This document shows, piece by piece, positions 16,145 to 25,016 of a stretch of 64,000 nucleotides of DNA. Each line of letters opens with the position of its first letter. The stretch's first letter is position 1. The notes beneath the pieces were generated by a model. It did not search any database. It had not been told where the DNA came from and saw only the letters and a program-made list of their open reading frames with translations. Source of the DNA: Akkermansiaceae bacterium. Lineage in GTDB: Bacteria > Verrucomicrobiota > Verrucomicrobiia > Verrucomicrobiales > Akkermansiaceae. Made by a program: the position numbers and the translations under genes. The DNA lies in contig CAIXKE010000057.1 of NCBI GenBank assembly GCA_903919975.1, positions 1 through 64,000 of the forward strand, written 5' to 3'.

Positions 16145-18310
16145 TTATAATCCCGACCAGCGGCCGAATTCATGATCAGGATGACATTCGCCGGAGCGGA
16201 TGGAATCGGGATGACCGGTGAAGAGTGCGGTTTTAAACCCACACGCGGCTGCGGGTGCGATGTCTTGGAGTGGATCGTTGCCGATGTAAAGGGTTTCGGC
16301 AGGAGAAATTCCGCGGCCGGCAAGGCGGTCGCTTAGCATTTCAAACAGGAGCGGAGAGGGTTTGGCGATGCCATGATGAAACGAAAGAATGGTTAGCTCG
16401 GGAGCGAAGAGATCCTTGATTTCGCCGAGCGAAGGGAGCGTATTGCATTGGGCATTGGAGAGTAGACCCAGTGAAATTCCAGCGCGTGAAAGGTGCTGGA
16501 TGAATTCCGCGGCACCAGGCATCGGCCGGATAGGGTGCCATACGGATTCGATCGCCTCCACAAGCGGAGCGGTATCGATCTCAGGTTCCAGCGAGAGGAC
16601 TTCGCGCCAGATTCTGCGCAGATCGACCTCGGGAAAAGGAACTCCAGACGCGGCATGGTGGCGCTGCACCACATCGTGCAGCGCAGTGCTGGGAGATTCC
16701 GGTGGCTGATAACCGAATTGTTCCAGGACTTCACGCAACATGGGATCGGCGGAGGGATCGGGTTTTACTCCGCAGGCAGGCGCGATGAGCAACGTGCCAT
16801 AGATATCGAAAATGACCGCACGATAGTTGATCCAGGAAGCGGTTTTCGGTTTGAGCGCGGAAAGTAGAAAGTGAAATGACTCGGGGGGCAGATGCGCGTT
16901 AAGAATGGCGGATGATGCTAGAAATCGGACGGGGGATGATTTTCGTGAAGCGAGATTCTTATAAATTGAGATGAGATTTTTTTGATATGTGGAGGCAGAG
17001 TAAGGCTTGAGTTGTCCGGCGGTGGCGGTGGGTTTTCGATTGGCAACGGCGGTGGCCAACCATTCCTCCGCTATCCGGGTTTCAGCTCCGATCACGACGC
17101 GCGGAATTTTCCGGCAATGCGGGTCCGACAGGCGTTCGATGGCTCCTTGCTGGAGGGGTTCCGGGAGATTTCCGAAGTCGAGCCAACCGTCTTCAACGAT
17201 GGCGGCTAAAGTCGCATCGATCGTTTTTTGTGTGAGTGGTCGCTGGTAGGCGCGGTAGTTTCTCTCCAGAGTGGTGCTGAGGTGATCGCGAAGTATCGTT
17301 AGATCGACCCATTCCAAGGGGATGAGAATCCGATCGTATAGATTTCCGGTGTGGATGCCGTGGTTTGCATGGTCCTTGGCGATGTGTGGTAAATTTCTGC
17401 CGAGCAAGGGCTTCCCAAGCGCGGCGGCTTCGAGAAATGGCAGGCCAAATCCTTCGGCGACGGAGGTGGTAATGATGTGGGTGGCATGGGCGATCCATGA
17501 CTCGAAATCCGATGAAGCCCCAACTGCGGGAGCGAAGTGATCGACCACGTCGAACTCAATCGGCAGTGATTGATAATGGGCGAAATGCCGCCAGGTGTTG
17601 TGGATGGCGAGGGCATCGGGGTTGGTGGGAGCGCGACTGACAGCGAAGCGGGTCCCGGCTGGGGCAAGCGCTGACAAGAAAGCCATTTCGCCGAGGTTCT
17701 TGCGGCGAATGCCGCGCACGGGCGCGAAAAGAATGGGAAAGGACTGCGGATTTTCCGCTAAAGAACCATGGCCGCCGGGGGGCTTGCAAATTGGATTGGG
17801 AAGGAGGCTGGCGTTTTCCGAGGGAAGTCCGGCGGCGGTGAAAACTTGCAGATCGCGGGAGTTGAGGAAGGCGTAATGGATTCGGTCTGAAACAGGATAG
17901 AGTTTCGCGTTATCCGCGATGGCTTGATAGTTCTCAGGACGACCATCCTCGGCGAGGTCGTGAATTTGAAGGACGATTCTTTCGTCCGCCTCCGCGAGGC
18001 AAGCGATCACACCCGGGATCAGCGGGTTCTTGCCAAGCGAATGATTGTGAAAATGCCAGATATCCGGCGCTCCACCGAGAGCTTCACAAGCGGCGGCTCG
18101 GAGACGGTCAAGCAGCTCCTCGGACGTGATTTCCGCCGGAGCCGTGAGATATTCAAGACCCGGGACGATGCGAACGGGCAGATCATCCTCGCCGGATCCA
18201 GCGAGGATGACGTGGCGGATTTTAGATTTCGTTAGGGCGTGGGAAGCGGCGGCGATGACTTTGGTGACTCCGCCGGAACCAAGGTGATAGTGAACGATGG
18301 CGACAGTCAT
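16145..18310 (-). CDS. GT4 glycosyltransferase fused to HAD-family hydrolase
   Basis: A 721-aa two-domain protein. The first ~400 residues are a GT-B glycosyltransferase of family 4: MTVAIVHYHLGSGGVTKVI at the start, FAPVRGIRRKNLGEM in the middle, and the donor-binding motif VAEGFGLPFLEAAALGKPLL at about 285. From about residue 495 comes a complete HAD hydrolase: motif I VIFDIYGTLL, motif II LGLLSNAQ, motif III Lys in IAKPSPLLFEML, and motif IV YIGNDPLQDIAPA. Tyr at the second position of motif I is as in haloacid-dehalogenase and some phosphatase subfamilies. The start at 18310 was chosen for the GT N-terminus; it overlaps the GNAT stop by one base. The fusion suggests a sugar-transfer step coupled to a phosphatase. 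Confidence 0.85.
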   Translation of the reverse strand: MTVAIVHYHLGSGGVTKVIAAASHALTKSKIRHVILAGSGEDDLPVRIVPGLEYLTAPAEITSEELLDRLRAAACEALGGAPDIWHFHNHSLGKNPLIPGVIACLAEADERIVLQIHDLAEDGRPENYQAIADNAKLYPVSDRIHYAFLNSRDLQVFTAAGLPSENASLLPNPICKPPGGHGSLAENPQSFPILFAPVRGIRRKNLGEMAFLSALAPAGTRFAVSRAPTNPDALAIHNTWRHFAHYQSLPIEFDVVDHFAPAVGASSDFESWIAHATHIITTSVAEGFGLPFLEAAALGKPLLGRNLPHIAKDHANHGIHTGNLYDRILIPLEWVDLTILRDHLSTTLERNYRAYQRPLTQKTIDATLAAIVEDGWLDFGNLPEPLQQGAIERLSDPHCRKIPRVVIGAETRIAEEWLATAVANRKPTATAGQLKPYSASTYQKNLISIYKNLASRKSSPVRFLASSAILNAHLPPESFHFLLSALKPKTASWINYRAVIFDIYGTLLIAPACGVKPDPSADPMLREVLEQFGYQPPESPSTALHDVVQRHHAASGVPFPEVDLRRIWREVLSLEPEIDTAPLVEAIESVWHPIRPMPGAAEFIQHLSRAGISLGLLSNAQCNTLPSLGEIKDLFAPELTILSFHHGIAKPSPLLFEMLSDRLAGRGISPAETLYIGNDPLQDIAPAAACGFKTALFTGHPDSIRSGECHPDHEFGRWSGL

Positions 18311-18768
18311 TAAGCGCTCCCCTTGCCCGACCAGTTGCCGATGGGTTTGATGAAATGAAAACTCCAGATCTCGAAGCCGAGTCGGTGATAGAGGCGATGC
18401 GATGAATGGTTCGAGGCGTAGCTGTCGAGCACGAGCGAATTGCATCCTCTCTCGCGGCCGATAGCCTCCAGATGCGAGATCAAACGAGTGCCGATGCCGC
18501 TTGATCGTGCGTCAGGATCGACCACGAGGTTATCAATTTCCAGATGAAGGCCACACCAGATCTTGGTGGCGAACCACGCGCCACAAACCCCGGCGAGGCG
18601 GGTGCCGTCGAAAGCGCCGACGATCTGATAGTGTGGATGCTCGCGCAGCATCGTCTCAAGACGCTCGCGGACCAGCGGCAGCGGCGTGTCCGGGTTGAGA
18701 AATCCAAGCAAACGCGCGGCCTCCGCGATGTCGGAGTCTTCGAGCGGACGGACGGTGATGGGATTCAT
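18310..18768 (-). CDS. GNAT family N-acetyltransferase
   Basis: A 152-aa GNAT fold. The acetyl-CoA-binding motif A region is LEIDNLVVDPDARSSGIGTR, where SSGIGTRLI is the R/Q-x-x-G-x-G/A type loop, followed by LVLDSYASNHSSHRLYHRLGF. Many small members acetylate amino groups of metabolites or proteins; the substrate is not evident. It starts 24 bases after trpB and is coupled to the GT4-HAD gene, so it may modify the same glycan precursor. Confidence 0.9.
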   Translation of the reverse strand: MNPITVRPLEDSDIAEAARLLGFLNPDTPLPLVRERLETMLREHPHYQIVGAFDGTRLAGVCGAWFATKIWCGLHLEIDNLVVDPDARSSGIGTRLISHLEAIGRERGCNSLVLDSYASNHSSHRLYHRLGFEIWSFHFIKPIGNWSGKGSA

Positions 18769-18792
18769 GGTGTTGGCTGGCCTGAAAACCAG

Positions 18793-19998
18793 TCAAAGCA
18801 GATACTTCGACGCTTGTTCCACATCCTTGTCGCCGCGACCTGATAGATTAGCGATGAGAATGCAATCCTTGGGCAGGCTGCCGGCGATTTTGGAAACGTA
18901 GGCCATGGCGTGGGCGCTTTCCAAAGCGGGGATGATGCCCTCGCTGTGGGCGAGTTCCTTGAAGGCGGCGAGCGCCTCGGCATCGGTGGCGTAGGTGTAT
19001 TCCACCCGGCCGATGTTCTGGAGATAGGCGTGCTCGGGGCCGACCGCGGCGTAATCGAGTCCGGCGGAAACCGAGTGGGTGAGTTCGATCTGACCGTCCG
19101 CATTGGCAAGCAGCCAGGTTTTGGTGCCTTGCAGGACGCCGAGTTTTCCACCTTGGAAACGTGCGGCATGGCGCTCCGGCAGGATGCCATCGCCACCAGC
19201 TTCAACACCGACCATGCGGACGTTTTCATCACCGAGAAACGGATGGAACAAGCCGATAGCGTTCGATCCGCCGCCGACACAGGCGACTAACAAATCCGGA
19301 AGGCGGCCTTCTTTTTCTAAAATCTGGCGGCGGGCCTCCACGCCAATGATGCGGTGGAAATCTCTAACAATCATCGGAAACGGATGAGAACCAAGCGCGG
19401 AGCCAAGGATGTAGTGGGTGTGATCCACGCTGGCCACCCAGTCGCGCATCGCTTCGTTGACCGCTTCCTTAAGAGTGGCCTGGCCGGCAGTGACGGCGCG
19501 GACTTCAGCGCCCATCAGGCGCATGCGGGCGACGTTCAGTGCTTGGCGTTCCATGTCCACCTTGCCCATGTAAACGACGCATTCCATCCCGAATCGGGCA
19601 CAAACGGTGGCGGTGGCGACACCGTGTTGACCGGCACCGGTCTCGGCGATGATGCGTTTTTTACCGAGGCGTTTCGCGAGCAGTATCTGACCGAGGGCGT
19701 TGTTGATCTTGTGGGCACCGGTGTGCAGCAGGTCCTCGCGTTTCAGGTAAATTTTCGCTCCGCCGAGCAATTCGGTCCAGCGCTCGGCGAAATAGAGCGG
19801 TGTCGGGCGACCGACGTAATTGTGGAGCAAGTCGTCGAGTTCCGCATGAAAGGCGGGATCATTTTTCGCGGATTCGTAGGCGGCGGCGAGTTCCTGGAGC
19901 GGGGCCATCAGGGTTTCCGGGACGAACATGCCGCCGAATTGGCCGAAGTGGCCGGTGGAATCCGGAACGGTGGGAGCGGGTGGGGTCGAGGTGGCCAT
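18793..19998 (-). CDS. trpB: Tryptophan synthase beta chain
   Basis: A PLP enzyme condensing indole and serine to tryptophan. The PLP lysine sits in [15 protein letters not shown]. The substrate loop [18 protein letters not shown] and the phosphate cup [15 protein letters not shown] are intact. The C-terminal part continues to about 401 aa, the normal length. The start at 19998 ([10 protein letters not shown]) matches family length better than the track start at 20037; neither has a strong Shine-Dalgarno. trpA and other trp genes are not beside it; instead it heads a run with GNAT, GT4-HAD and Hsp33-like genes. Confidence 0.96.
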   Translation of the reverse strand: MATSTPPAPTVPDSTGHFGQFGGMFVPETLMAPLQELAAAYESAKNDPAFHAELDDLLHNYVGRPTPLYFAERWTELLGGAKIYLKREDLLHTGAHKINNALGQILLAKRLGKKRIIAETGAGQHGVATATVCARFGMECVVYMGKVDMERQALNVARMRLMGAEVRAVTAGQATLKEAVNEAMRDWVASVDHTHYILGSALGSHPFPMIVRDFHRIIGVEARRQILEKEGRLPDLLVACVGGGSNAIGLFHPFLGDENVRMVGVEAGGDGILPERHAARFQGGKLGVLQGTKTWLLANADGQIELTHSVSAGLDYAAVGPEHAYLQNIGRVEYTYATDAEALAAFKELAHSEGIIPALESAHAMAYVSKIAGSLPKDCILIANLSGRGDKDVEQASKYLL

Positions 19999-20073
19999 GG
20001 GCGGCGGCAGTCTCTTGCGGGACGCCGGGGGATTCAAGGGGAGAATGCAAAATGCGGCAGCGGAAAACTATTT

Positions 20074-20460
20074 TCAAATCGAGTCCCAGAAGCCATGGAT
20101 CTTGTCGATATCCCGGCGGTCCTTCTTCGTTGGCCGTCCTCCGGGGTTTTCCAATCGGGTGATGTGCCAGTTTTTTTGAACCTCAAAGACATCCGGCGCG
20201 GTCAGTTCTTCATAACAAACCCGCGCTTCGGAGGCCGCCACGCGTTTCTGGATGATGGAAATCACCGAGATCGTCCGGACTCCCGGACCTTCCGGAAACG
20301 GAATCTCCAGCACATCTCCAGGATGCGGTGTCGAACTCGCTTTGAGCACGTGTCCCGCGCGCTTCACTTTCCCCGCCGCACACAACTCCGCCGCGATGCC
20401 GCGAGTCTTGAAAAACCGCACGGCCCACAGCCATTTGTCAGTGCGAGTGGATTCGGGCAT
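20074..20460 (-). CDS. S4 domain RNA-binding protein (Hsp15/RqcP-like)
   Basis: A 128-aa protein with an N-terminal S4 domain (TRTDKWLWAVRFFKTRGIAA, LCAAGKVKRAGHVLKASSTP, GDVLEIPF) and a basic C-terminal tail (GRPTKKDRRDIDKI) typical of Hsp15/HslR. Hsp15 binds blocked 50S subunits carrying nascent chains, and RqcP helps ribosome-associated quality control. The start at 20460 was chosen, 8 codons inside the ORF track, as it begins with the conserved RTDKWLW. It is followed by trpB after 75 bases. Its position just downstream of lepA, another translation gene, is compatible. Confidence 0.9.
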   Translation of the reverse strand: MPESTRTDKWLWAVRFFKTRGIAAELCAAGKVKRAGHVLKASSTPHPGDVLEIPFPEGPGVRTISVISIIQKRVAASEARVCYEELTAPDVFEVQKNWHITRLENPGGRPTKKDRRDIDKIHGFWDSI

Positions 20461-20481
20461 TGCTCTCAATTTAAGAATTTC

Positions 20482-20577
20482 CAACCGCAGATGGACACAG
20501 ATTCACGCAGATGATAAACACAAATAAAGACTACGTTTTCATCCAATCCATCTGCGTTCATCCTGTCCATCTGCGGT
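20482..20577. repeat. Inverted repeat with CAACCGCAGATGGACA ends
   Basis: CAACCGCAGATGGACACAG at 20482 pairs with CTGTCCATCTGCGGTTG ending at 20577; after a few mismatches the inner ACGCAGAT/ATCTGCGT also pairs. The arms are about 30 bp and the loop about 35 bp. It lies between lepA and the S4 gene and could act as a transcript-end hairpin. The outer 16 bases of each arm match perfectly. Confidence 0.8.
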
Positions 20578-20634
20578 TGAAATCTCTTAATTTATATGCC
20601 TGTCTTGACAGTATTGGGCGGATTCGGGCGGAAA

Positions 20635-22434
20635 TTAATCCCCGCTCTTGAGCACCTTGATGAAGGCGTCTTGCGGGATGTTGACCTTGCCGAACATCTT
20701 CATCTTTTTCTTACCCTCTTTCTGCTTTTCGAGCAGCTTGCGCTTCCGTGTGATGTCACCGCCGTAGCACTTGGCGGTGACGTTCTTGCGCATGGCGGAG
20801 ATCGATTCGCGGGCGACGATCTTGCCTCCGACGGCGGCCTGGATGGCGACGACGAAAAGGTGGGATGGGATGACTTCCTTGAGTTTCCCGGCGAGCAAGC
20901 GACCATAGGACTCCGCTTTATCGCGGTGGACGATCGTGGAGAAAGCCTCCACCGGATCGCCGGCGATGAGCATGTCCATCTTGACCATTTTCGCAGCGCG
21001 GTAGCCGGAGTGTTCATAGTCCATCGAGCCATAACCGCGGGTCATGGATTTGAGCTTGTCGTTGAAATCGACGAGGATTTCGGAGAGCGGGAGCACGCAG
21101 GAAAGCATCACGCGCGAGTCGTCGATGGTTTCGGTGTTACTGACTTCGCCACGTTTTTCGAGCACGAGCTGCATCATGTCGCCGATGTATTCGCCGGGGA
21201 CCATGATATAGACATTCACGATTGGCTCGCGGATTTCCTGGATGCCCTGGGGATCGGGGAAAAGCGTCGGGTTATCGATGATGCGCTCGGTTCCATCGGT
21301 CATGGTAACCTGATAGATCACAGACGGATAAGTGGAGATGACGTCCATGTCAAACTCGCGGCGCAAGCGTTCCTGGATGATTTCCATGTGGAGCAGGCCA
21401 AGGAATCCGCAGCGGAAACCAAAGCCAAGGGCGGTGGAACTTTCCTGTTGATAGGTGAAGGCGGGATCGTTAATCTGTAGTTTCCCCATCGCCATTTTGA
21501 GAGCCTCGTAGTCCGACGAATCGACCGGATAGATGCCGGAGAAAACCATCGGCTGGATCTCCTTGTAGCCGGGCAGCGGCTCGGCGCAGGGGTGGGTGTT
21601 ATCAGTCATCGTGTCACCGATTTTCACTTCGGTGGCGGACTTCATGTTGGCAATGACGTAGCCGACGTCGCCGGCGGTGAGGACATCGCGGGCGCTCATT
21701 TTCGGGGTGAAGACGCCGACTTCCTTGACCTCATAGGTTTTATCCGTGGCGAAGAGTCTCACGCGTTGTCCGCGTCTCACCGTGCCGGAAAAGACGCGGA
21801 CGTAGGAGACCACGCCGCGATACGTGTCGTAGAGCGAATCGAAAACCGAGCAACGCAGGAGTTTATCCGGGTTTTCCTTGGGTGCGGGGACGCGGGCGAT
21901 GATGGCTTCGAGGATTTCCTCAATGCCGATGCCGGCTTTGGCAGATGCGGGGATGCAGTCCTCGGCGGGGATGCAAAGGATTTCTTCGAGTTGCTTTTTG
22001 CACTTCGGCACATCGGCGGCCGGTAGGTCGATTTTATTGAGAACCGGGATGATCGTGAGATTTTGCTCGGTGGCGAGGTGCAGGTTCGCCACGGTTTGCG
22101 CTTCCACACCTTGCGCGGCATCGACCATCAGAATGGCGCCTTCACAGGCGGCGAGGGCGCGGGAGACCTCGTAAGAGAAATCGACGTGGCCCGGGGTGTC
22201 GAGCAGGTTGAGCTTGTAGGTTTTCCCGTCGCGGGCCGTGTATTCCATGGCGACCGGGTGGGACTTGATGGTGATGCCTTTTTCCCGCTCCAAATCCATC
22301 GAGTCGAGCTGCTGGGCGCTACTTTCGCGCATCGTAACCGTGTTCGTGGCCTCCATCAGGCGGTCGGAAAGCGTAGTCTTTCCGTGGTCGATGTGGGCGA
22401 TGATGGAGAAATTTCGTGTCAGCTCGGTGGACAT
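20635..22434 (-). CDS. lepA: Elongation factor 4 (LepA)
   Basis: A 599-aa translational GTPase that acts on ribosomes during elongation or assembly. GTPase motifs are IIAHIDHGKTTLSDRL (P-loop), DTPGHVDFSYEVSRAL and VLNKIDLPAADV. The LepA-specific C-terminal domain is complete (ARESISAMRKNVTAKCYGGD, KRKLLEKQKEGKKKMK). The start at 22434 was chosen (STELTRNFSIIAHIDHGK), 20 codons inside the track ORF, and gives the usual family length. Confidence 0.97.
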   Translation of the reverse strand: MSTELTRNFSIIAHIDHGKTTLSDRLMEATNTVTMRESSAQQLDSMDLEREKGITIKSHPVAMEYTARDGKTYKLNLLDTPGHVDFSYEVSRALAACEGAILMVDAAQGVEAQTVANLHLATEQNLTIIPVLNKIDLPAADVPKCKKQLEEILCIPAEDCIPASAKAGIGIEEILEAIIARVPAPKENPDKLLRCSVFDSLYDTYRGVVSYVRVFSGTVRRGQRVRLFATDKTYEVKEVGVFTPKMSARDVLTAGDVGYVIANMKSATEVKIGDTMTDNTHPCAEPLPGYKEIQPMVFSGIYPVDSSDYEALKMAMGKLQINDPAFTYQQESSTALGFGFRCGFLGLLHMEIIQERLRREFDMDVISTYPSVIYQVTMTDGTERIIDNPTLFPDPQGIQEIREPIVNVYIMVPGEYIGDMMQLVLEKRGEVSNTETIDDSRVMLSCVLPLSEILVDFNDKLKSMTRGYGSMDYEHSGYRAAKMVKMDMLIAGDPVEAFSTIVHRDKAESYGRLLAGKLKEVIPSHLFVVAIQAAVGGKIVARESISAMRKNVTAKCYGGDITRKRKLLEKQKEGKKKMKMFGKVNIPQDAFIKVLKSGD

Positions 22435-22941
22435 GGGCAATGGGGAAATCAGCGGGGCGCGGCGAGAGAAAGCAGGAATGTGCCGACAAGGCACTAAAAA
22501 TCAAGGATAGGACGCGGAGCGCTCGAATCCGGGCGGCTGCAAAAGCGCCCGCGCACCGCCAGTTTGGACCTCTGCCATCCCCAGCGGACGAGGAAATTGT
22601 TTTCGATGTTTACGAGATCGTGAAGGAAGAGTCTGCGGACTGGACGCGCGCCAGGACTCCTACATTAGGGAGACCAATTGGCAAGGTGAGCAAATGAACC
22701 ACAACCGGAGCGCAGCGGAGATGGGCGAACTGCCGTTCAAAAAAAATGAGTCAAATCACGCAGATTTCACAGACGAGATTTGATTGGAAAACACGATAAT
22801 TGTCGGTACTGAGGTGAATGGAGTCCTATTTGAATCCATAATCTGAGTAATCCGTGGTCAGAATATGCAGTAATCTCCTTAATGTAGGCGCCCTAGGACG
22901 CGCGCTTATGGCGAACGCTCCAACCGCCCGCATGCTCGCAG
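22435..22941. other. Gene-free interval upstream of lepA
   Basis: About 500 bases between lepA and the ygfZ stop. It holds no convincing ORF; the 93-aa plus ORF (22416-22697) is antisense to the lepA start and has no domain. The right two thirds is a composite inverted repeat (separate entry). The lepA promoter must lie in the first 200 bases. Confidence 0.5.
22643..22905. repeat. Composite inverted repeat
   Basis: Outer arms: GGACGCGCGCCAGGACTCC plus TACATTAGGGAGA on the left pairs with TCTCCTTAATGTAGGCGCCC plus TAGGACGCGCGC on the right; the CCTACATTA(G/A)GGAGA core has one mismatch. Inner arms: CACGCAGATTTCACAGA on the left pairs imperfectly with AATCTGAGTAATCCGTG on the right. The layout is like the 7.05-7.33 kb element: a non-coding, nested palindrome of about 260 bases. 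Confidence 0.65.
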
Positions 22942-23799
22942 TCACGCGGAAAAACGCTGCGCCGCTGAGTGGCGGGTGCCATCCGGAGATGACACAAAAA
23001 TCTCCACCACTCCGCGTTTCACATAACCGAGCGCATGCCGTTTGCCATTCATTTCCCGTGGTGAAATACTCGTCAACTCCCCGACGGATCGACCCTCCTC
23101 ATCGATTAGATTTTTGAAGTCCAGCGGCACGGAAGCATCCAGAATCAAGCGCTCCAGCCGCTTGTTCACCTTGCCGGCGGACTTGATGCGGGAAATCACC
23201 TCCTGCCCGATGTAACAACCTTTTTGATAAGATATATCCGTGGCCTCAAGCCCAGCCTCCGGCGGCAAGAGCCCTTCGTATAAATCCTTGCCCCATGCCG
23301 GAACCCCATGTTCGACGCGAAACGCCTCAAGCGCATCTCCCTCAAGTTGAAGGATTTCCTCCGGGAAATCGACGTTAAGCCCCGCCGGAATCCACCAGTC
23401 GGTACCCGGTTGGCCGAATCTCACGCTATCACGCACCATCACACCCTCAGGCGGAGTTTCGGCGATCGCTCCGGTGAAATGCACTAACGCCCATTTTCCT
23501 GTTAGTTGACAAACCTCGACATCATCCGCGATGAGATAACGAGTCAAACGTGCTTCGAGCGTTTCCGCGGAGCCCGCAGGTCCTTCCACCAGGATCCCGC
23601 CATTCATTCCTTCAGTGATCCAAATGCGGAACTGGAGACGCCCCTTCGCATCCGTCACGCAAGAAGGAAGAGCTAGGGTCCCGCCCGCGACACGACGAAC
23701 GTCTTGCGTGAGCTGGCCGTTGAGAAACCGAACTGTGTCCGGCCCTCTGAATTCCAACAAGGCCGGGAATCCCAAATCGATTTGGTGAACAGATTTCAT
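22942..23799 (-). CDS. ygfZ: YgfZ/GcvT-like folate-binding protein
   Basis: A 285-aa member of the YgfZ (IbaG-like/COG0354) family. These tetrahydrofolate-binding proteins help keep certain Fe-S enzymes such as MiaB active. The family signature K-G-C-Y-x-G-Q-E is present (SYQKGCYIGQEVISRI). The GcvT-like start is FRGPDTVRFLNGQLTQDV, and RVEHGVPAWGKDL precedes the signature. Length is normal. It is followed upstream, 18 bases away, by a secreted protein gene on the same strand. Confidence 0.92.
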   Translation of the reverse strand: MKSVHQIDLGFPALLEFRGPDTVRFLNGQLTQDVRRVAGGTLALPSCVTDAKGRLQFRIWITEGMNGGILVEGPAGSAETLEARLTRYLIADDVEVCQLTGKWALVHFTGAIAETPPEGVMVRDSVRFGQPGTDWWIPAGLNVDFPEEILQLEGDALEAFRVEHGVPAWGKDLYEGLLPPEAGLEATDISYQKGCYIGQEVISRIKSAGKVNKRLERLILDASVPLDFKNLIDEEGRSVGELTSISPREMNGKRHALGYVKRGVVEIFVSSPDGTRHSAAQRFSA

Positions 23800-23817
23800 C
23801 GAAAATCGGCGCTGCGG

Positions 23818-24672
23818 TTATTGGCTACGTTGCAGCGCGAGCGCCATCAACTTCGCTGCTTGTTCGCGGATTTCCGCCATCTTTTTCTTGGTAGGTTGCT
23901 CGCCATCCATGAGCGTCATCTCCGTGCGCAGCCCGGCCAGAAGATCACGCATTTGCAAGTAATTCGGCCGTTCGGAAATCCCCGGGGCCAGTCCGGCGAC
24001 GGACTCGGTGTAATAGTCCGCGATATCCTCCCGCAGGACTTTGCGTGCCCGTTCTTCGGAAAACTGCTTGTCCACCGCGACGCTGGAAACTGCGAGTGCG
24101 CGGATCCACCCACCGAGCGAAATCAAATGCGCAAGGTCCGCATCACGCAGGATCACCAACTCGGCCTCAACGTCACGCTGGGTCGAGGCGAGTTCCTTTT
24201 TCAACTGCACCACATCCTTTTTTTTCGCGCTGTCCAACAAGCCCGCCGCATGGCGGTTCACCCGATCACCGGCGCCCAGTGCTTTGCCATAGCGCGTCAA
24301 CTCCTTGGCCAAAAGTTCGACTTTCTCCAGTTGCTCGGCCTGCACGACCAAGAATCCGTCCGCGATCAGAAAGCCCAACTCGATCGCCAAATCCGCCCGA
24401 TCCAGTGGCATCCGCTCGGGCAGTTTCAACTCGGTTTCCAATAAGGGCAGCGGCATCAAAAATTGCAGGGTATCAAACAGCTTTGCAATCGATGGAGCCG
24501 TGAATTCATTCACCGCGAGCTCCTCGCGAACGTGCGGATCATCCAGCAAGTCCAACGGAATCCCCTCACGCAGTCCCTTAACTTCCGCCGGAACCACGAC
24601 CTCTTCCTGCGCCGATAAGGGAAGCACCATGGCGACCAAACCAGCTAACACACACGCGAAACGAATCTTCAT
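23818..24672 (-). CDS. Secreted alpha-helical protein of unknown function
   Basis: A 284-aa protein with a signal peptide (KIRFACVLAGLVAMVLPLSA, cleavage before QEE). The mature part is rich in Glu, Leu, Ala and Lys and predicted helical. It has recurring LAxEL and LxxL patterns (LEKVELLAKELTRYGKALG, KKKDVVQLKKELASTQRDVE). No catalytic motif or known domain was recognised. Probably periplasmic. It sits 18 bases before ygfZ and may be co-transcribed with it. Confidence 0.65.
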   Translation of the reverse strand: MKIRFACVLAGLVAMVLPLSAQEEVVVPAEVKGLREGIPLDLLDDPHVREELAVNEFTAPSIAKLFDTLQFLMPLPLLETELKLPERMPLDRADLAIELGFLIADGFLVVQAEQLEKVELLAKELTRYGKALGAGDRVNRHAAGLLDSAKKKDVVQLKKELASTQRDVEAELVILRDADLAHLISLGGWIRALAVSSVAVDKQFSEERARKVLREDIADYYTESVAGLAPGISERPNYLQMRDLLAGLRTEMTLMDGEQPTKKKMAEIREQAAKLMALALQRSQ

Positions 24673-25016
24673 GCCGCAAGATAGTCACTCCCCGCCCGGT
24701 TCCGCAACCGACAAAACGCGCCCGGCACGCCCTCCGGTCCGCGCGCCAGGGGCCGAAAATTTGAGATTGCCAAGTCATTCCGGGTGCCCCAAGTTGCTGG
24801 TGTTGGAACGACGGAGCGGCGGTTTGTGTTGAAACTCCAAATTCGCCTCTCAGTTTGACGTCACCCTGCCCTACCGGGTTCAGCATGCCACTTAGGCACC
24901 TCTTCCGGTTTCCGCGCGGGACCGCATTCCCACCCCGCCTGCGGAACTCCGAGTGATTTCCCGCTCCCGCGCCCACCCCTTCATTCCCATTCGAATCTCC
25001 ATTCCATCCCTTTCCC
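24673..25016. other. Gene-free interval with possible structured RNA
   Basis: The 344 bases between the divergent secreted-protein gene and yebC. Around 24868-24950 there are consecutive short hairpins (ACCCTGCCCTACCGGGT; TGCCACTTAGGCA) in GC-rich context. They resemble no RNA family I could name; SRP RNA, tmRNA, 6S and common riboswitch cores were considered and did not fit. It also carries the two divergent promoters. Confidence 0.35.
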
